NCBI GenBank assembly: GCA_019634415.1
Contig: JAHQVJ010000254.1
Span: 1-64,000 of the forward strand
DNA length: 64,000 nucleotides
Direction: 5' to 3'
Source of the DNA: Myxococcales bacterium
GTDB lineage: Bacteria; Myxococcota_A; UBA796; GCA-2862545
This document shows positions 43,768 through 52,890 of this stretch, one piece after another (position 1 is the first letter of the stretch; each line of letters starts with the position of its first letter). Position numbers and translations under genes: made by a program. The notes under the pieces were generated by a model. That model did not search any database. It saw only the letters and a list, made by a program, of their open reading frames with translations, and was not told where the DNA came from.

Positions 43768-45432
43768 TCAGGCCGTCGCGGACACGAAGATCCCCGTGGA
43801 GCCCACGGCGTCCTTCAGCCTCTCCTCGTCGTGCTCCAGCCGATCGACGAGCTTGTCGAGGAACCCCGTACCGTCGGCCTCGGTCGCCCCGAAGAACGAC
43901 TCCACCACGTCGGAGCGCAGCGTCAGCGTCCGACGCAGGGCCGACCCTCCCTGGCGCAGGCTCACCCGGTCGCGCACCCCCTCTCGGAAGTCGAAGTCCA
44001 CCCCGAGTCCAGTGCGCACAAGCCCCAGCGTGTCCTCGTCTGCCGCGTCGCGCACCAGCTGCTCCACCGAGCTGTAGAGCTGCCGTACCGCGAGCGGCGC
44101 GTCGTCCGAGGCCCCGGCGAGCAACTCGCCCATCAGCGTCGCCACCTCGCGGGTCGCGGCGATCACCGCCTCGCTGTCGGGCCCAGCGCCTCGCGTGCCG
44201 GTGTACACGCCGCTGCGCAGCTGCAGCGCCTGAAGGATCCCCGTGCCGCCATCCTGGAGCTCCAGGCGCTGGCTGCTGTGCTGGGCCGTGATCACCACGC
44301 GGTTCGACGACATCGACGCCGTCACGCCGTCCACCGTGGAGCCGATGCGCGCGACCAGATCCTGCACCGTGTCCGTCGTCACGTCGAAGGCGACGTCCAC
44401 CCCGTTCACCTGCAGCGTGCCGCTGCTCACCCCCGCGAACGCGGCCACGCTCGACAGCGTCTGGTCGGCATCCGAGGTCTGCCCGAGGGTCGACGACGAG
44501 CCAGCGAGCTTCGTGGCCGCCAGGAACCCCGAGGTGTCGTTGGTCAGCGTGATGTCCTCGTCCGAGGCCACGCGTCGCGACAGCTGCACCGTCTCGGTGG
44601 CTGCATCGAAGGTGGCATCCACCCCCGCCGCCGACGCCGTGATCTGGTCGAGCACGTCGTTGAGGGAGTCCGTGGTGGGGTCCACGGTGATCGTGACCCC
44701 GTTGACCTCGAAGGTCCCCGCCAGCACCTGCTGGCCCGTCTCCAGCAGAGGATCGTTCGACCCCGATCCGCCGAGCGGGTTGTCGGGATCCACCGCTTGC
44801 TCGTCGCCCACTTCCACGTCGAAGCTGAAGGTGTCGGATCGTCTGACGGTGCCCGCCGACAGCGAGACCGTCACCCCGTTGTTGAAGGTCACCTCGGTGT
44901 CGGCAGGCGTGTTGGCCACAAGGGTCTGTCGATCGATGCGAACACCAGCGGAGTCACGCAGCGTCAGCCGGATGTCCCGATTTCCCCCTACCGTACGGTT
45001 CGGGTTGCTGATCTCCACCGTGAAGGTGGCGCTCCCCTGGCTACCGTCGTAGGCGCCACCCACGGTGGGCGTGGACGTGGAGGACCCGTCGAAGGCAGGG
45101 TTCCGCGGCGTGACGGAGGTGTTGAGCCGGTTGACCTCCTCCGTGGAGCCGCGCGTGGTGACCCGGCTCGCCAGATCGAGCGCGATCCCGGGAGACGACT
45201 GAGCCGACGCCCGACGCGACCCGGCCCCCTCCGTGCGGAGCACCGCGCGCAGCTCGGTGAGGGCCTCGCGGAGCTTCACGCTCGTCGCCAGCGTGCTCTT
45301 GAGCTGCGCCTGCTCCGCCGCCGCGCGCAGGTATCCATCGCTGCGGTTGATGCGCGCCGACGGCCCGATCACGCGGCTCCCACTCCCTCCAAGCACGGTC
45401 GTGAACCGGCTTCCATCCACGCGAAACGGCAT
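43768..45432 (-). CDS. FliD-like protein with flagellin hook-IN motifs
   Basis: A 554-residue protein. Two hook-IN-type modules are clear: AGTFEVNGVTITVDPTTDS near 248 and SGTLQVNGVDVAFDVTTDT near 355, each followed by a helix and the characteristic strand set (ATFDAATETVQLSRR; ASMSSNRVVITAQ). Helical ends (residues 30-75 and 450-554) resemble the D0/D1 regions of flagellar cap or hook-associated proteins. No other flagellar gene is in the window, and many Myxococcota lack flagella. AGGGGG precedes the ATG. It might serve another surface filament. Confidence 0.6.
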   Translation of the reverse strand: MPFRVDGSRFTTVLGGSGSRVIGPSARINRSDGYLRAAAEQAQLKSTLATSVKLREALTELRAVLRTEGAGSRRASAQSSPGIALDLASRVTTRGSTEEVNRLNTSVTPRNPAFDGSSTSTPTVGGAYDGSQGSATFTVEISNPNRTVGGNRDIRLTLRDSAGVRIDRQTLVANTPADTEVTFNNGVTVSLSAGTVRRSDTFSFDVEVGDEQAVDPDNPLGGSGSNDPLLETGQQVLAGTFEVNGVTITVDPTTDSLNDVLDQITASAAGVDATFDAATETVQLSRRVASDEDITLTNDTSGFLAATKLAGSSSTLGQTSDADQTLSSVAAFAGVSSGTLQVNGVDVAFDVTTDTVQDLVARIGSTVDGVTASMSSNRVVITAQHSSQRLELQDGGTGILQALQLRSGVYTGTRGAGPDSEAVIAATREVATLMGELLAGASDDAPLAVRQLYSSVEQLVRDAADEDTLGLVRTGLGVDFDFREGVRDRVSLRQGGSALRRTLTLRSDVVESFFGATEADGTGFLDKLVDRLEHDEERLKDAVGSTGIFVSATA

Positions 45433-45584
45433 GCGAGTCCCCCTGTGGATTTCCCATCGGATCCGCGGGCTCGCGTTTCCTTGCAAATCTTCAGGGGCGT
45501 TCGCATTGGCAGACTCGATGACGGAACGGGCTGTCCCGCACACCGAGCCAAGCCATCGGTGCCCGGCGGTGGTACGAGCGGATC

Positions 45585-46790
45585 GTGCGAAACGTCTTGA
45601 TCCTCCTGACCCTCTGGCTGACGCTCTTCACCCAGTCCAGCCAGTTCCTGATCGTCGCTCCCGTGCTGCCCCGCATCGGGGAGCAGCTGCACGTGGCCGA
45701 GGAGCTGCTGGGGTTGCTGGTCACGGGCTACGCCGTGGGAACCGCGTCCTTCGCGATCCTGGCAGGGCCAGTCTCCGACCACGTCGGCCGACGCTTCATC
45801 CTCCGCGTGGGCAGCGCCGTCATGGGCACCGTGCTGCTGCTGCACTCCTGGGCCGCCGACTTCACCTCGCTGCTGCTGCTCCGCTGCCTGGCGGGTGCCT
45901 CGTCGGGGATCCTCGCCGGGGCCGCAGTGGCCTACGTCGGCGACGTCATCCCCTACGAGCGGCGCGGCACCGCCATGGGCATCGTGATGAGCGCCATGGC
46001 CTTCGGGCAGATCCTCGGGATCCCCCTCGGCACCGTGTTGGCGGGGAGCTTCGGCTTCCAGTCGGCCTTCGTGAGCTTCGGCTTCGTGATGATCGGCGCC
46101 TTCGTCCTCACCATGACGGCGCTTCCCGCCGTGGACATGGGCGAGGACGAGCCGCTGGGCGTAGGCAGCGCCCTACGCAGCTACGGCAGCCTGCTGGCCC
46201 GCTCCGACATCCGGGCCGTGGCCGCGGCCGCCGTGCTCATGATGCTGTCGGTGTCGAGCTTCATCGTGTACCAGCCCATCTGGCTCGAGGAGGCCTTCGG
46301 CGCCAGCCCCAACGCCGTGGCCAGCCTGTTCCTCGTCGGCGGCCTGGCCAACGCGATCTTCGGGCCGGTGGCCGGCCGGCTGTCGGACCGCATCGGCCGC
46401 AAGGGCCTGGTGGTGTTCGGCAGCGTCGGCCTGGCGGTGCTCATGGCGATCACCCCCTTCGTGCCGACGTTCGCGCTGATCTACCCCCTGTTCTTCGTGA
46501 TCATGGCCACGGTGGCCTTGCGGATCAGCCCCTACAACGCGCTGCTCACCGCCATGGTGGACCTCAAGCACCGCGGCAGCCTGATGAGCCTGTCGATGGC
46601 CTTCAGCCAGGCCGGGTTCGCCCTGGGGGCTGCGGTCGCTGGCTGGACCTACGTCTCCCAGGGCTACCTGGGCAACGCTCTGGCCGCCTCGGCCTGCGCC
46701 TTGGCGGTGGGCGTGATCATCGCCCTGTGGGTGGACGAGCCCGTGGAGGAGGAAGCCCCCGCCGAGTCCGCGGTGCAGCGCGCGTCCTGA
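45585..46790 (+). CDS. MFS transporter
   Basis: A 401-residue protein with 12 predicted membrane helices. The conserved loop-2 motif is GPVSDHVGRRFILR near 61, and its second-half echo is GRLSDRIGRKGLVV near 266. This layout is typical of drug/proton antiporters of the DHA1 kind. It starts at a GTG and ends shortly before an SDR gene in the same direction, possibly co-transcribed. Substrate unknown. Confidence 0.9.
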   Translation: MRNVLILLTLWLTLFTQSSQFLIVAPVLPRIGEQLHVAEELLGLLVTGYAVGTASFAILAGPVSDHVGRRFILRVGSAVMGTVLLLHSWAADFTSLLLLRCLAGASSGILAGAAVAYVGDVIPYERRGTAMGIVMSAMAFGQILGIPLGTVLAGSFGFQSAFVSFGFVMIGAFVLTMTALPAVDMGEDEPLGVGSALRSYGSLLARSDIRAVAAAAVLMMLSVSSFIVYQPIWLEEAFGASPNAVASLFLVGGLANAIFGPVAGRLSDRIGRKGLVVFGSVGLAVLMAITPFVPTFALIYPLFFVIMATVALRISPYNALLTAMVDLKHRGSLMSLSMAFSQAGFALGAAVAGWTYVSQGYLGNALAASACALAVGVIIALWVDEPVEEEAPAESAVQRAS

Positions 46791-46841
46791 TGACCCTCGT
46801 TGGCCCTCGGGATACGCCGCGGTGACCCACAGGAGCATGCG

Positions 46842-47603
46842 ATGGATGTCAGCGGTCAGGTAGCCCTCGTCACCGGCGGAGCCTCGGGCCTCGGCCTCGC
46901 CACCACCCACACCCTGGTGGCCCGCGGGGCCAAGGTCGTGGTGGTGGATCTCCCCACCTCGAAGGGCGCAGACGTGCAGGAGGCTCACCCCGATGCCGTG
47001 CGCTTCGCCCCGGCCGACGTGCGGGACCCCGAGGCGGTGACCGCAGCGCTGGACGTGGCCGCCCAGCTCGGAGACCTGCGCGTGGTGGTGAACTGTGCCG
47101 GTGTGGGTGACGCCATCAAGGTGCTCGGCCGGGACGGCCCCTACCCCCTCGACAAGTTCCAGCGCACGCTGGAGATCAACCTCCTCGGCACCTTCAACGT
47201 GATCCGGCTGGCCACGGAGCGCATGGCGGCGCTGGAGCCGCTCGGCGAGGAGCGCGGCGTGATCGTGAACACCGCCTCGGTGGCCGCCTTCGACGGCCAG
47301 ATCGGCCAGGCGGCGTACGCCGCGTCGAAGGGCGGAGTCGTGGGCATGACGCTGCCCATCGCACGGGAGCTGGCACGCCATCTGATCCGCGTCAACACCA
47401 TCGCGCCAGGCCTGTTCGACACGCCGCTGTTGGCCTCGCTGCCCGAGAAGGCCCGGATCTCCCTGGGCCAGCAGGTCCCCCACCCCTCGCGGCTGGGCAA
47501 GCCCTCGGAGTACGGACTGCTCGTGGCTCAGATCGTGGAGAACCCCATGCTCAACGGGGAGACGATCCGGCTCGACGGCTCCATCCGCATGGCCCCGAAG
47601 TAG
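46842..47603 (+). CDS. SDR, type-2 3-hydroxyacyl-CoA dehydrogenase-like
   Basis: A 253-residue SDR. VALVTGGASGLGLATT at 7-22, VVVVDLP (NAD-type Asp), VVNCAGVG near 86, catalytic Ser in VNTASVAAFDGQIGQ, and Tyr/Lys in AAYAASKGG near 160. The sequence from INLLGTFNVIRLAT to VPHPSRLGKPSEYG closely follows the HSD17B10/short-chain 3-hydroxyacyl-CoA dehydrogenase group, which oxidises 3-hydroxyacyl-CoA. AGGAG precedes the ATG. Confidence 0.88.
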   Translation: MDVSGQVALVTGGASGLGLATTHTLVARGAKVVVVDLPTSKGADVQEAHPDAVRFAPADVRDPEAVTAALDVAAQLGDLRVVVNCAGVGDAIKVLGRDGPYPLDKFQRTLEINLLGTFNVIRLATERMAALEPLGEERGVIVNTASVAAFDGQIGQAAYAASKGGVVGMTLPIARELARHLIRVNTIAPGLFDTPLLASLPEKARISLGQQVPHPSRLGKPSEYGLLVAQIVENPMLNGETIRLDGSIRMAPK

Positions 47604-47663
47604 ATCCCACGCGGACCTCGGCTTGCTTTGGGATTCAGCCCGCAGCGGCGGTGTCGGACAGGC

Positions 47664-48968
47664 TCACCGAGCCACCACCGCATCCAGCCGCGCCTGCAGG
47701 TACTCCCGCTCCGCCTCGTTCGTCACCAGCTCGAGCGCTCGCCGATAGGCCGCCGCCGCCTCCTCGAAGCGCTGCAGCCGTCGCAGCAGATCCGCACGGG
47801 CGCTGTGCAGCAGGTGGTACTCGTCCAGCACGGAGGCCAGCTCGGACTCGTCGAGGATCTGCAGGCCCAGCTCCGGGCCGCCCGCCATGGCCACCGCCAC
47901 CGCCCGGTTCAGCGCCACCACCGGTGACGACACGAGGCGATGAAGCGCCGAATAGAGCCCCACGATCTGCCACCAGTCCGTGTCCTCGGGCCGACTCGCC
48001 CCGCCATGGACCGCGGCGATGGCAGCCTGCAGCTGATACGGGCCAGCCCGCCGCTGCGCCAGGGCATCGCTCACCCGCTGCTGCCCCTCCGCGATCTGCT
48101 CGTGGTTCCAGCGACTCCGATCCTGCTGCTCCAAGGTGATCAGCTCACCCCCGGGCCCCACCCGCGCAGCCCGCCGACTGTCCTGCAGGAGCAGCAGCGC
48201 CAGCAAGCCGGCAGCCTCGGGCTCCTCCGGCATCAGCGTGACCATCACGCGGCTCAAGCGGATGGCCTCGTCACACAGCTCCGTGCGCAGCAGCGCGCCG
48301 CCGGAGGTGGCGGAGTAGCCCTCGTTGAAGACCAGGTAGATCGTGGCCAGCACGGCATCCAGCCGCTCCGGGAGCAGCTCCCGCGGAGGCACGCGGAACG
48401 GGATCCCCGCCTGCTTGATCTTGCGCTTGGCGCGCACGATGCGCTGAGCCAGCGTGGTCTCGGGAGTCAGGAAGCAGCGGGCGATCTCGGGGGTGGACAG
48501 CCCCCCGAGGGTCCGCAGCGTCAGCGCCACCTGCGCCTGCTGGCTCAAGGCGGGATGGCAGCAGGTGAACATGAGCGCCAGGCGCTCGTCGGGGATCTCG
48601 GGCGGGTCGTCGTCGGGCCGGACCACGTCGTGTTCGAGCCGCGTCAGCAGCTCCACCTCGCTCGCCTTGGTGGCCCGCGTGGCCCGCCGCCGCAGGCGGT
48701 CCAGCGCCTTGCGCCTCGCAGAGGTGACGATCCAGCCAGCGGGGTTGCGCGGCACGCCCTCGCTGGGCCAGCGCTGCAGCGCCACCGCGACCGCGTCCTG
48801 GAAGGCATCCTCGGCCAGCTCGAAGTCGCCGAGGTAGCGGATCAGGCCCGACAGCACGCGGCCCGAGTGCTCGCGGACCAGCTCCTCCACGGCCCGCCGT
48901 GCCTCGAGATGGGCTCCGGGGGTGGGCACGCCTCCCTCCATGTCGACGCCGCGCGTCGAATCCGACAT
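47664..48968 (-). CDS. ECF sigma factor, ECF42 type (DUF6596 extension)
   Basis: A 434-residue sigma factor, twice the usual ECF length. Region 2 is near 25-90 (LIRYLGDFELAEDAFQDAVAVALQRWP) and region 4 near 140-190 (LTLRTLGGLSTPEIARCFLTPETTLAQRIVRAKRKIK). The C-terminal 230 residues are helical/TPR-like (YLVFNEGYSATSG; LNRAVAVAMAGG), the hallmark of the ECF42 group. That group has no anti-sigma factor and is genomically linked to DGPF/YCII proteins, as here (49633-49980). The start was taken at 48968; 48941 is an alternative. Confidence 0.88.
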   Translation of the reverse strand: MSDSTRGVDMEGGVPTPGAHLEARRAVEELVREHSGRVLSGLIRYLGDFELAEDAFQDAVAVALQRWPSEGVPRNPAGWIVTSARRKALDRLRRRATRATKASEVELLTRLEHDVVRPDDDPPEIPDERLALMFTCCHPALSQQAQVALTLRTLGGLSTPEIARCFLTPETTLAQRIVRAKRKIKQAGIPFRVPPRELLPERLDAVLATIYLVFNEGYSATSGGALLRTELCDEAIRLSRVMVTLMPEEPEAAGLLALLLLQDSRRAARVGPGGELITLEQQDRSRWNHEQIAEGQQRVSDALAQRRAGPYQLQAAIAAVHGGASRPEDTDWWQIVGLYSALHRLVSSPVVALNRAVAVAMAGGPELGLQILDESELASVLDEYHLLHSARADLLRRLQRFEEAAAAYRRALELVTNEAEREYLQARLDAVVAR

Positions 48969-49088
48969 AGCATCGGACCTTCGAGGGTAGTCGTTCACCG
49001 AGTGTCGAGTCGGGGGCGAGCCGGACCGGCCATCGGGCGGCGCGCCTCGACACACGACCGACAAGCAGCGTGGGCGCCGGTCCGAGCG

Positions 49089-49583
49089 TCAGCGCAGATC
49101 CGTGAGGACCGGCCGACAGTGGTCGAGCGCCCTGCAGGGCTGCTCCGACACGTCGAACCGCAGCACGATCTCGTCTTGGAGGGGACGGCCGCGCTGACCC
49201 AGGATGCTCTGATCGAACACCAGCTCCTGATCGGAGCCGGTGGGCAGAGAGTCCACCAACAAGACGTAGCCAGACTCGGGCTGCCATCGCTGCGTCTCGA
49301 TCTCCACCTCCGCTCCCTCCCAGCGCACGCCCTCCCGAAGCGACGGCAGGTTGATGACCTCGCTGAACATCACGAACACGCCGACGGCATCGGACGGCAC
49401 TTGCTCCGTCAGCGAGATCGAGGTCTGCTCGTGCCATCTGGTCGACGTCCAGCCGAGCAGGGCGAAGGGACGCTCGTCCGCTGGTGGGGTCGCCACCAGG
49501 AAGGCCGACTCGAGCAAGAAGGGCGGATCGCCCACGTTGCAGCCGAGCGCCATGACCGCCAGTCCAAGTACACCACGTCGCAC
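49089..49583 (-). CDS. Small lipoprotein between ECF42 sigma factor and its DGPF partner
   Basis: A 164-residue protein beginning at a GTG (VRRGVLGLAVMALGC, lipobox Cys). The mature part is beta-rich (SAFLVATPPADERPFALLGW; RWEGAEVEIETQRW) with a C-terminal Cys pair (EQPCRALDHC). Resembles Ig-like or bacterial chaperone-type beta sandwiches but no family is certain. It occupies the space normally empty between the two linked genes. Confidence 0.6.
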   Translation of the reverse strand: MRRGVLGLAVMALGCNVGDPPFLLESAFLVATPPADERPFALLGWTSTRWHEQTSISLTEQVPSDAVGVFVMFSEVINLPSLREGVRWEGAEVEIETQRWQPESGYVLLVDSLPTGSDQELVFDQSILGQRGRPLQDEIVLRFDVSEQPCRALDHCRPVLTDLR

Positions 49584-49632
49584 GATGGCCCCCAAGTCAG
49601 CACCTGTGGATGTGTGCTCGGGGCCACCCGGA

Positions 49633-49980
49633 TCAGTACTCGAAGATCGGGCGGACCTCGATGCTGCCGTAGTCGGCCGCCGGGAGCTTCGCCGCCCAGC
49701 GCAGCGCCTCGTCGAGGTTCTCCACGTCGACGAAGTAGAAACCGCCCAGCTGCTCCTTGGTCTCCGCGAACGGACCATCGGTGGTCAGCGACTGGCCCGA
49801 GCGGTTGCGCACGGTCGTGGCCGTGGAGACGGTCTGCAGCGCCTCCCCTCCCAGGTGCACCCCTGCGTCCATCATCTCCCGCGTGACGTCGCGCCAGCGG
49901 GCCATCTGTGCGGCTCGCTCCTCGGCGCTCTGTTCGGTTCGGTCGGACTCCGACGAGTAGATCAACAGCAAGTACTTCAC
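49633..49980 (-). CDS. YCII-related DGPF-domain protein
   Basis: A 115-residue dimeric alpha+beta-barrel protein. The signature TDGPFAETKEQLGGFYFVDV near 67 is the DGPF motif. These proteins travel with ECF42 sigma factors and are thought to be targets or accessory components of that response; the biochemical role is unknown. It begins at a GTG (VKYLLLIYSS) with GGAG six bases upstream. The sigma factor follows downstream on the same strand, after the small lipoprotein gene. Confidence 0.88.
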   Translation of the reverse strand: MKYLLLIYSSESDRTEQSAEERAAQMARWRDVTREMMDAGVHLGGEALQTVSTATTVRNRSGQSLTTDGPFAETKEQLGGFYFVDVENLDEALRWAAKLPAADYGSIEVRPIFEY

Positions 49981-50039
49981 GATGAACTCCAGATGTCTGC
50001 CCCATGACGATCGCGGGCATCTCGGATCGACATCGGCCG

Positions 50040-50720
50040 TCAGCGCCGTTGCTCGAACGGATCGAGAAATCCCACGAAGGTGTCGCCGTCGACGCTCCAA
50101 CGAGCCCCGTGGCCCGTGCGCACGCGCGCCTCGAGCACCGCCTCGTGCAGCCCGTGACCGAAGACGTTCCACCAGGTGGTGGCATCGAGGATGCGAACGA
50201 CGAGCTGACGCGCTCCCGCGTTCTTGTCGGCCACCGTCCCCGTGGGCGCCCCCCACCACGAATCGCCCGACCGACCTGCGTGCTTGGTCCACGCCCGACC
50301 CGCCACCGTCATGCCGTCGTCCCGCATCCTCTCGGCGGCGGCCATCATCGCCTGGCGGGTGGGAGGCACGGCAGACGCATCGGTGAGGCTCGCGGGCGTG
50401 GTGCGCTGCCCCAAGAGCAGCAGCACTCCTCCAATCCCGACCGCGTCCAGCGCAGCGGCCAGGGCAGCGCCATCCGACCGCTGCTGCGTCCACCACGCCG
50501 CGAACGGGCGCCACACCTCGGCGGGAGAGGGCGTGGTCTCGGCGGCGAGGTGGGGCTCGGGTCGCCCGGCCGCTGGCCCCTGGCCGTGGCGCTCGAGGCT
50601 CGCGGCCAGGGTGGCGAGGTGGTGCTCGAACACGCTCCCCAGATCTCGACGCAGCTCGGGCGACAGATGGGTCCACGCGGCGCGCAGGGTGTCGACCACG
50701 GATGACGAAGACGAGGACAT
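50040..50720 (-). CDS. Uncharacterised helical protein, divergent from Ser/Thr kinase
   Basis: A 226-residue protein, Ser-rich at the start, then helical (LGSVFEHHLATLAASLERHG) with a short hydrophobic stretch (GIGGVLLLLG). The C-terminal part (WWGAPTGTVADKNAGARQLVVRILDATTWWNVFGHGLHEAVLEARV) is distinctive but I do not recognise it. There is no signal peptide and the ribosome site is weak. It shares a roughly 100-base upstream region with the kinase gene. Confidence 0.45.
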   Translation of the reverse strand: MSSSSSSVVDTLRAAWTHLSPELRRDLGSVFEHHLATLAASLERHGQGPAAGRPEPHLAAETTPSPAEVWRPFAAWWTQQRSDGAALAAALDAVGIGGVLLLLGQRTTPASLTDASAVPPTRQAMMAAAERMRDDGMTVAGRAWTKHAGRSGDSWWGAPTGTVADKNAGARQLVVRILDATTWWNVFGHGLHEAVLEARVRTGHGARWSVDGDTFVGFLDPFEQRR

Positions 50721-50825
50721 GGATGGAACTAGCACAGCAAGGAGACGTTGCACCCCATGACAATACGTGATGGGCCGCCGCGCGCGGCGACGGTACGGAC
50801 CGAGGCGATCCGGGGGGGTCCGACC

Positions 50826-52028
50826 ATGCAACCGACGAGCCGTGAGACGCTGCTTCCGCCCAACGACGCCTCCACCGCCGAGACGCTGACCGACTCCATC
50901 CTCGACATCGGCGGCCGCCAGACCCTCATTCCGTCGACGCCGGGCACGAGTGGATCGCAGAGCGCAGCCACCGGGGCTCGCTTCCAGGTGGTGGGAGCGC
51001 TGGGGCGCGGCGGCATCGGTGAGGTCTTCGCCGCCGACGACCGCGACATCGGTCGACGCGTGGCCATCAAGCGGGTGCGCGAGGACCGCCGCTCCGAGAG
51101 CGCCACGGTGCGCTTCGTGCAGGAGGTGCGCACCACCGGCCAGCTCGACCATCCGAACATCGTGCCCATCCACGACGTGGGGCGACAGGAGGACGGCAGC
51201 TTCTTCTTCGTCATGAAATACCTGGACGGCGAGTCCCTGCACGGCCTCATCGACAGGCTCCGCAGCGGAGACACGGAGGCCCACGCCGAGTGGACCTTCG
51301 AGCGCCGAGTGGACGTCTTCCGCAAGGTGCTGGAGGCGGTCCGCTTCGCCCACCGCCAGGGCGTGATCCACCGCGACATCAAGCCCGAGAACATCATGAT
51401 CGGCCGCTTCGGAGAGGTCCACGTGGTGGACTGGGGCCTGGCAAAGCGCATCGGCACCCCCGAGGTGCCCGGCCGCGACGCGGTGCCCGAGGACGGCTTC
51501 ACCTCCCAGCACGGCTCGTTGGTGGGCACACCGCTGTACATGGCGCCCGAGCAGGCCCGCAAGGAACCCGCCGACGAGCGGACCGACATCTGGCAGCTGT
51601 GCATGCTGCTGTACGAGCTGCTCACGCTGAACCACCCCCTCGACGACCTGCGCAAGGCACCCCTCGAGGAGATCCTGGACGCCGTGCAGAACCGCCGAGT
51701 GCCGCGGGCAGTGGAGCAGCGCCACCCGAGCCAGTCCATCGTGCCGGTGGATCTGTGCCACATCATGCACAAGGGGCTGCAGCGCGACCCAGCTCGGCGC
51801 TTCCAGACCGTCGACGAGCTGATGGACCGGCTACAGCGGCGCATCGAGGGCCACATCCCGGTGGAGTGCCCGGTCACCTTCGAGAAGCGAGTGCTGCAGG
51901 AGCTCATCCACCTCGTGGACCGAGCCCCCCGGGCGTCGATGCTGCTGCTCATGGCCGGCGTCACCCTGCTGGGAGTGGCCGCGCTCGGCGGACTGTGGGG
52001 CCTGGTGCGCACGCTGCCGCTCGGGTGA
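50826..52028 (+). CDS. Ser/Thr protein kinase with C-terminal membrane helix
   Basis: A 400-residue Hanks-type kinase. Gly-loop GALGRGGIGEVFAADD near 58, Lys in VAIKRV near 82, catalytic loop IHRDIKPENIMIG near 185, metal motif VDWGLAK (DWG replacing DFG) near 204, and APE motif YMAPEQAR near 240. A single membrane helix near the end (LLLMAGVTLLGVAALGGLWGL) is followed by only a few residues, so there is no external sensor domain. I took the ATG at 50826 (GGGGGG upstream); TTG 50748 or ATG 50757 would add an N-terminal extension. A HisN-like gene follows after 20 bases. Confidence 0.88.
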   Translation: MQPTSRETLLPPNDASTAETLTDSILDIGGRQTLIPSTPGTSGSQSAATGARFQVVGALGRGGIGEVFAADDRDIGRRVAIKRVREDRRSESATVRFVQEVRTTGQLDHPNIVPIHDVGRQEDGSFFFVMKYLDGESLHGLIDRLRSGDTEAHAEWTFERRVDVFRKVLEAVRFAHRQGVIHRDIKPENIMIGRFGEVHVVDWGLAKRIGTPEVPGRDAVPEDGFTSQHGSLVGTPLYMAPEQARKEPADERTDIWQLCMLLYELLTLNHPLDDLRKAPLEEILDAVQNRRVPRAVEQRHPSQSIVPVDLCHIMHKGLQRDPARRFQTVDELMDRLQRRIEGHIPVECPVTFEKRVLQELIHLVDRAPRASMLLLMAGVTLLGVAALGGLWGLVRTLPLG

Positions 52029-52048
52029 CGGCCCGTTAGCCGCACTCC

Positions 52049-52846
52049 ATGTCCATCTCCGAACGCCTCCTGAAGGCCGCCCACCAAGCCGCCGACGCTG
52101 CCGCTGCCGAGATCCTGCCTCGCTTTCGCGGGGTGGGCCAGGTCCAGCACAAGGACGCCGCCTCCCCCATCGTGACCGAGGCGGATCTGGCTGCGGAGGA
52201 GGCCATGCGCGCGGTGCTGACCGCTCTGACCCCCGAGGCCGGCATCGTGGGGGAGGAGCTCGACGACGTGCGCCCCGACGCCGATCTGCGCTGGGTGCTC
52301 GACCCCATCGACGGCACCATCGCCTTCGCCTGCGGCAAGCCGCTCTTCACCACGCTGATCGCCCTGCTGCAGGAGGGTCGGCCCGTCTTGGGGGTCATCC
52401 ACCAGGCCGTCACGGGCGAGCGCTGGGTGGGCACGGCGCGCGGCACCACCTTGGCGGGCGACGCCGTACAGGTGCGCACGCAGGTGCCCATGGAGCACGC
52501 GCGCATCGCCAGCACGGAGCCGTCGATGTTCCGCCACCGACCTGGCCTGCTGGAGCGTCTGCAGGGATCCGCCCACGTGATCTCCTGGGGAGGCGACGCC
52601 TACAACTACGGCGCGCTCGCCTCGGGCCAGGTCGACGTGGTGGTGGAGCACGGCCTCGCGCTGCACGACTACGCCGCCCTGGTGCCGGTGGTGCAGGGAG
52701 CCGGCGGCAAGATCACCGACTGGGACGGCCAGCCGCTGTCGCCGGCCTCGGGCCCGCGCAGCGTGCTCGCTGCGGGATGCCCCGAGCTGCATCGCCAGGT
52801 GCTGGCTTGGCTACGCGAGCTCGACCCGAGCCAGCACAGCCCTTAG
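52049..52846 (+). CDS. Inositol-monophosphatase-family phosphatase, histidinol-phosphatase-like
   Basis: A 265-residue enzyme with the lithium-sensitive phosphatase motifs: SPIVTEADLAAEEAMR near 38, GEE near 69, WVLDPIDGT near 82 (metal-binding Asp residues), and the second Asp site in HDYAALVPVVQGAGG near 210. The phrases PLFTTLIALL and GGDAYNYGALASG are closest to the HisN branch that dephosphorylates histidinol phosphate, though inositol or other sugar phosphates are possible. Followed by the release-factor-like gene. Confidence 0.83.
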   Translation: MSISERLLKAAHQAADAAAAEILPRFRGVGQVQHKDAASPIVTEADLAAEEAMRAVLTALTPEAGIVGEELDDVRPDADLRWVLDPIDGTIAFACGKPLFTTLIALLQEGRPVLGVIHQAVTGERWVGTARGTTLAGDAVQVRTQVPMEHARIASTEPSMFRHRPGLLERLQGSAHVISWGGDAYNYGALASGQVDVVVEHGLALHDYAALVPVVQGAGGKITDWDGQPLSPASGPRSVLAAGCPELHRQVLAWLRELDPSQHSP

Positions 52847-52890
52847 GGATCCCCTGCGATGGGCACGTTCGTCCATCGCCTGGAGGACCT

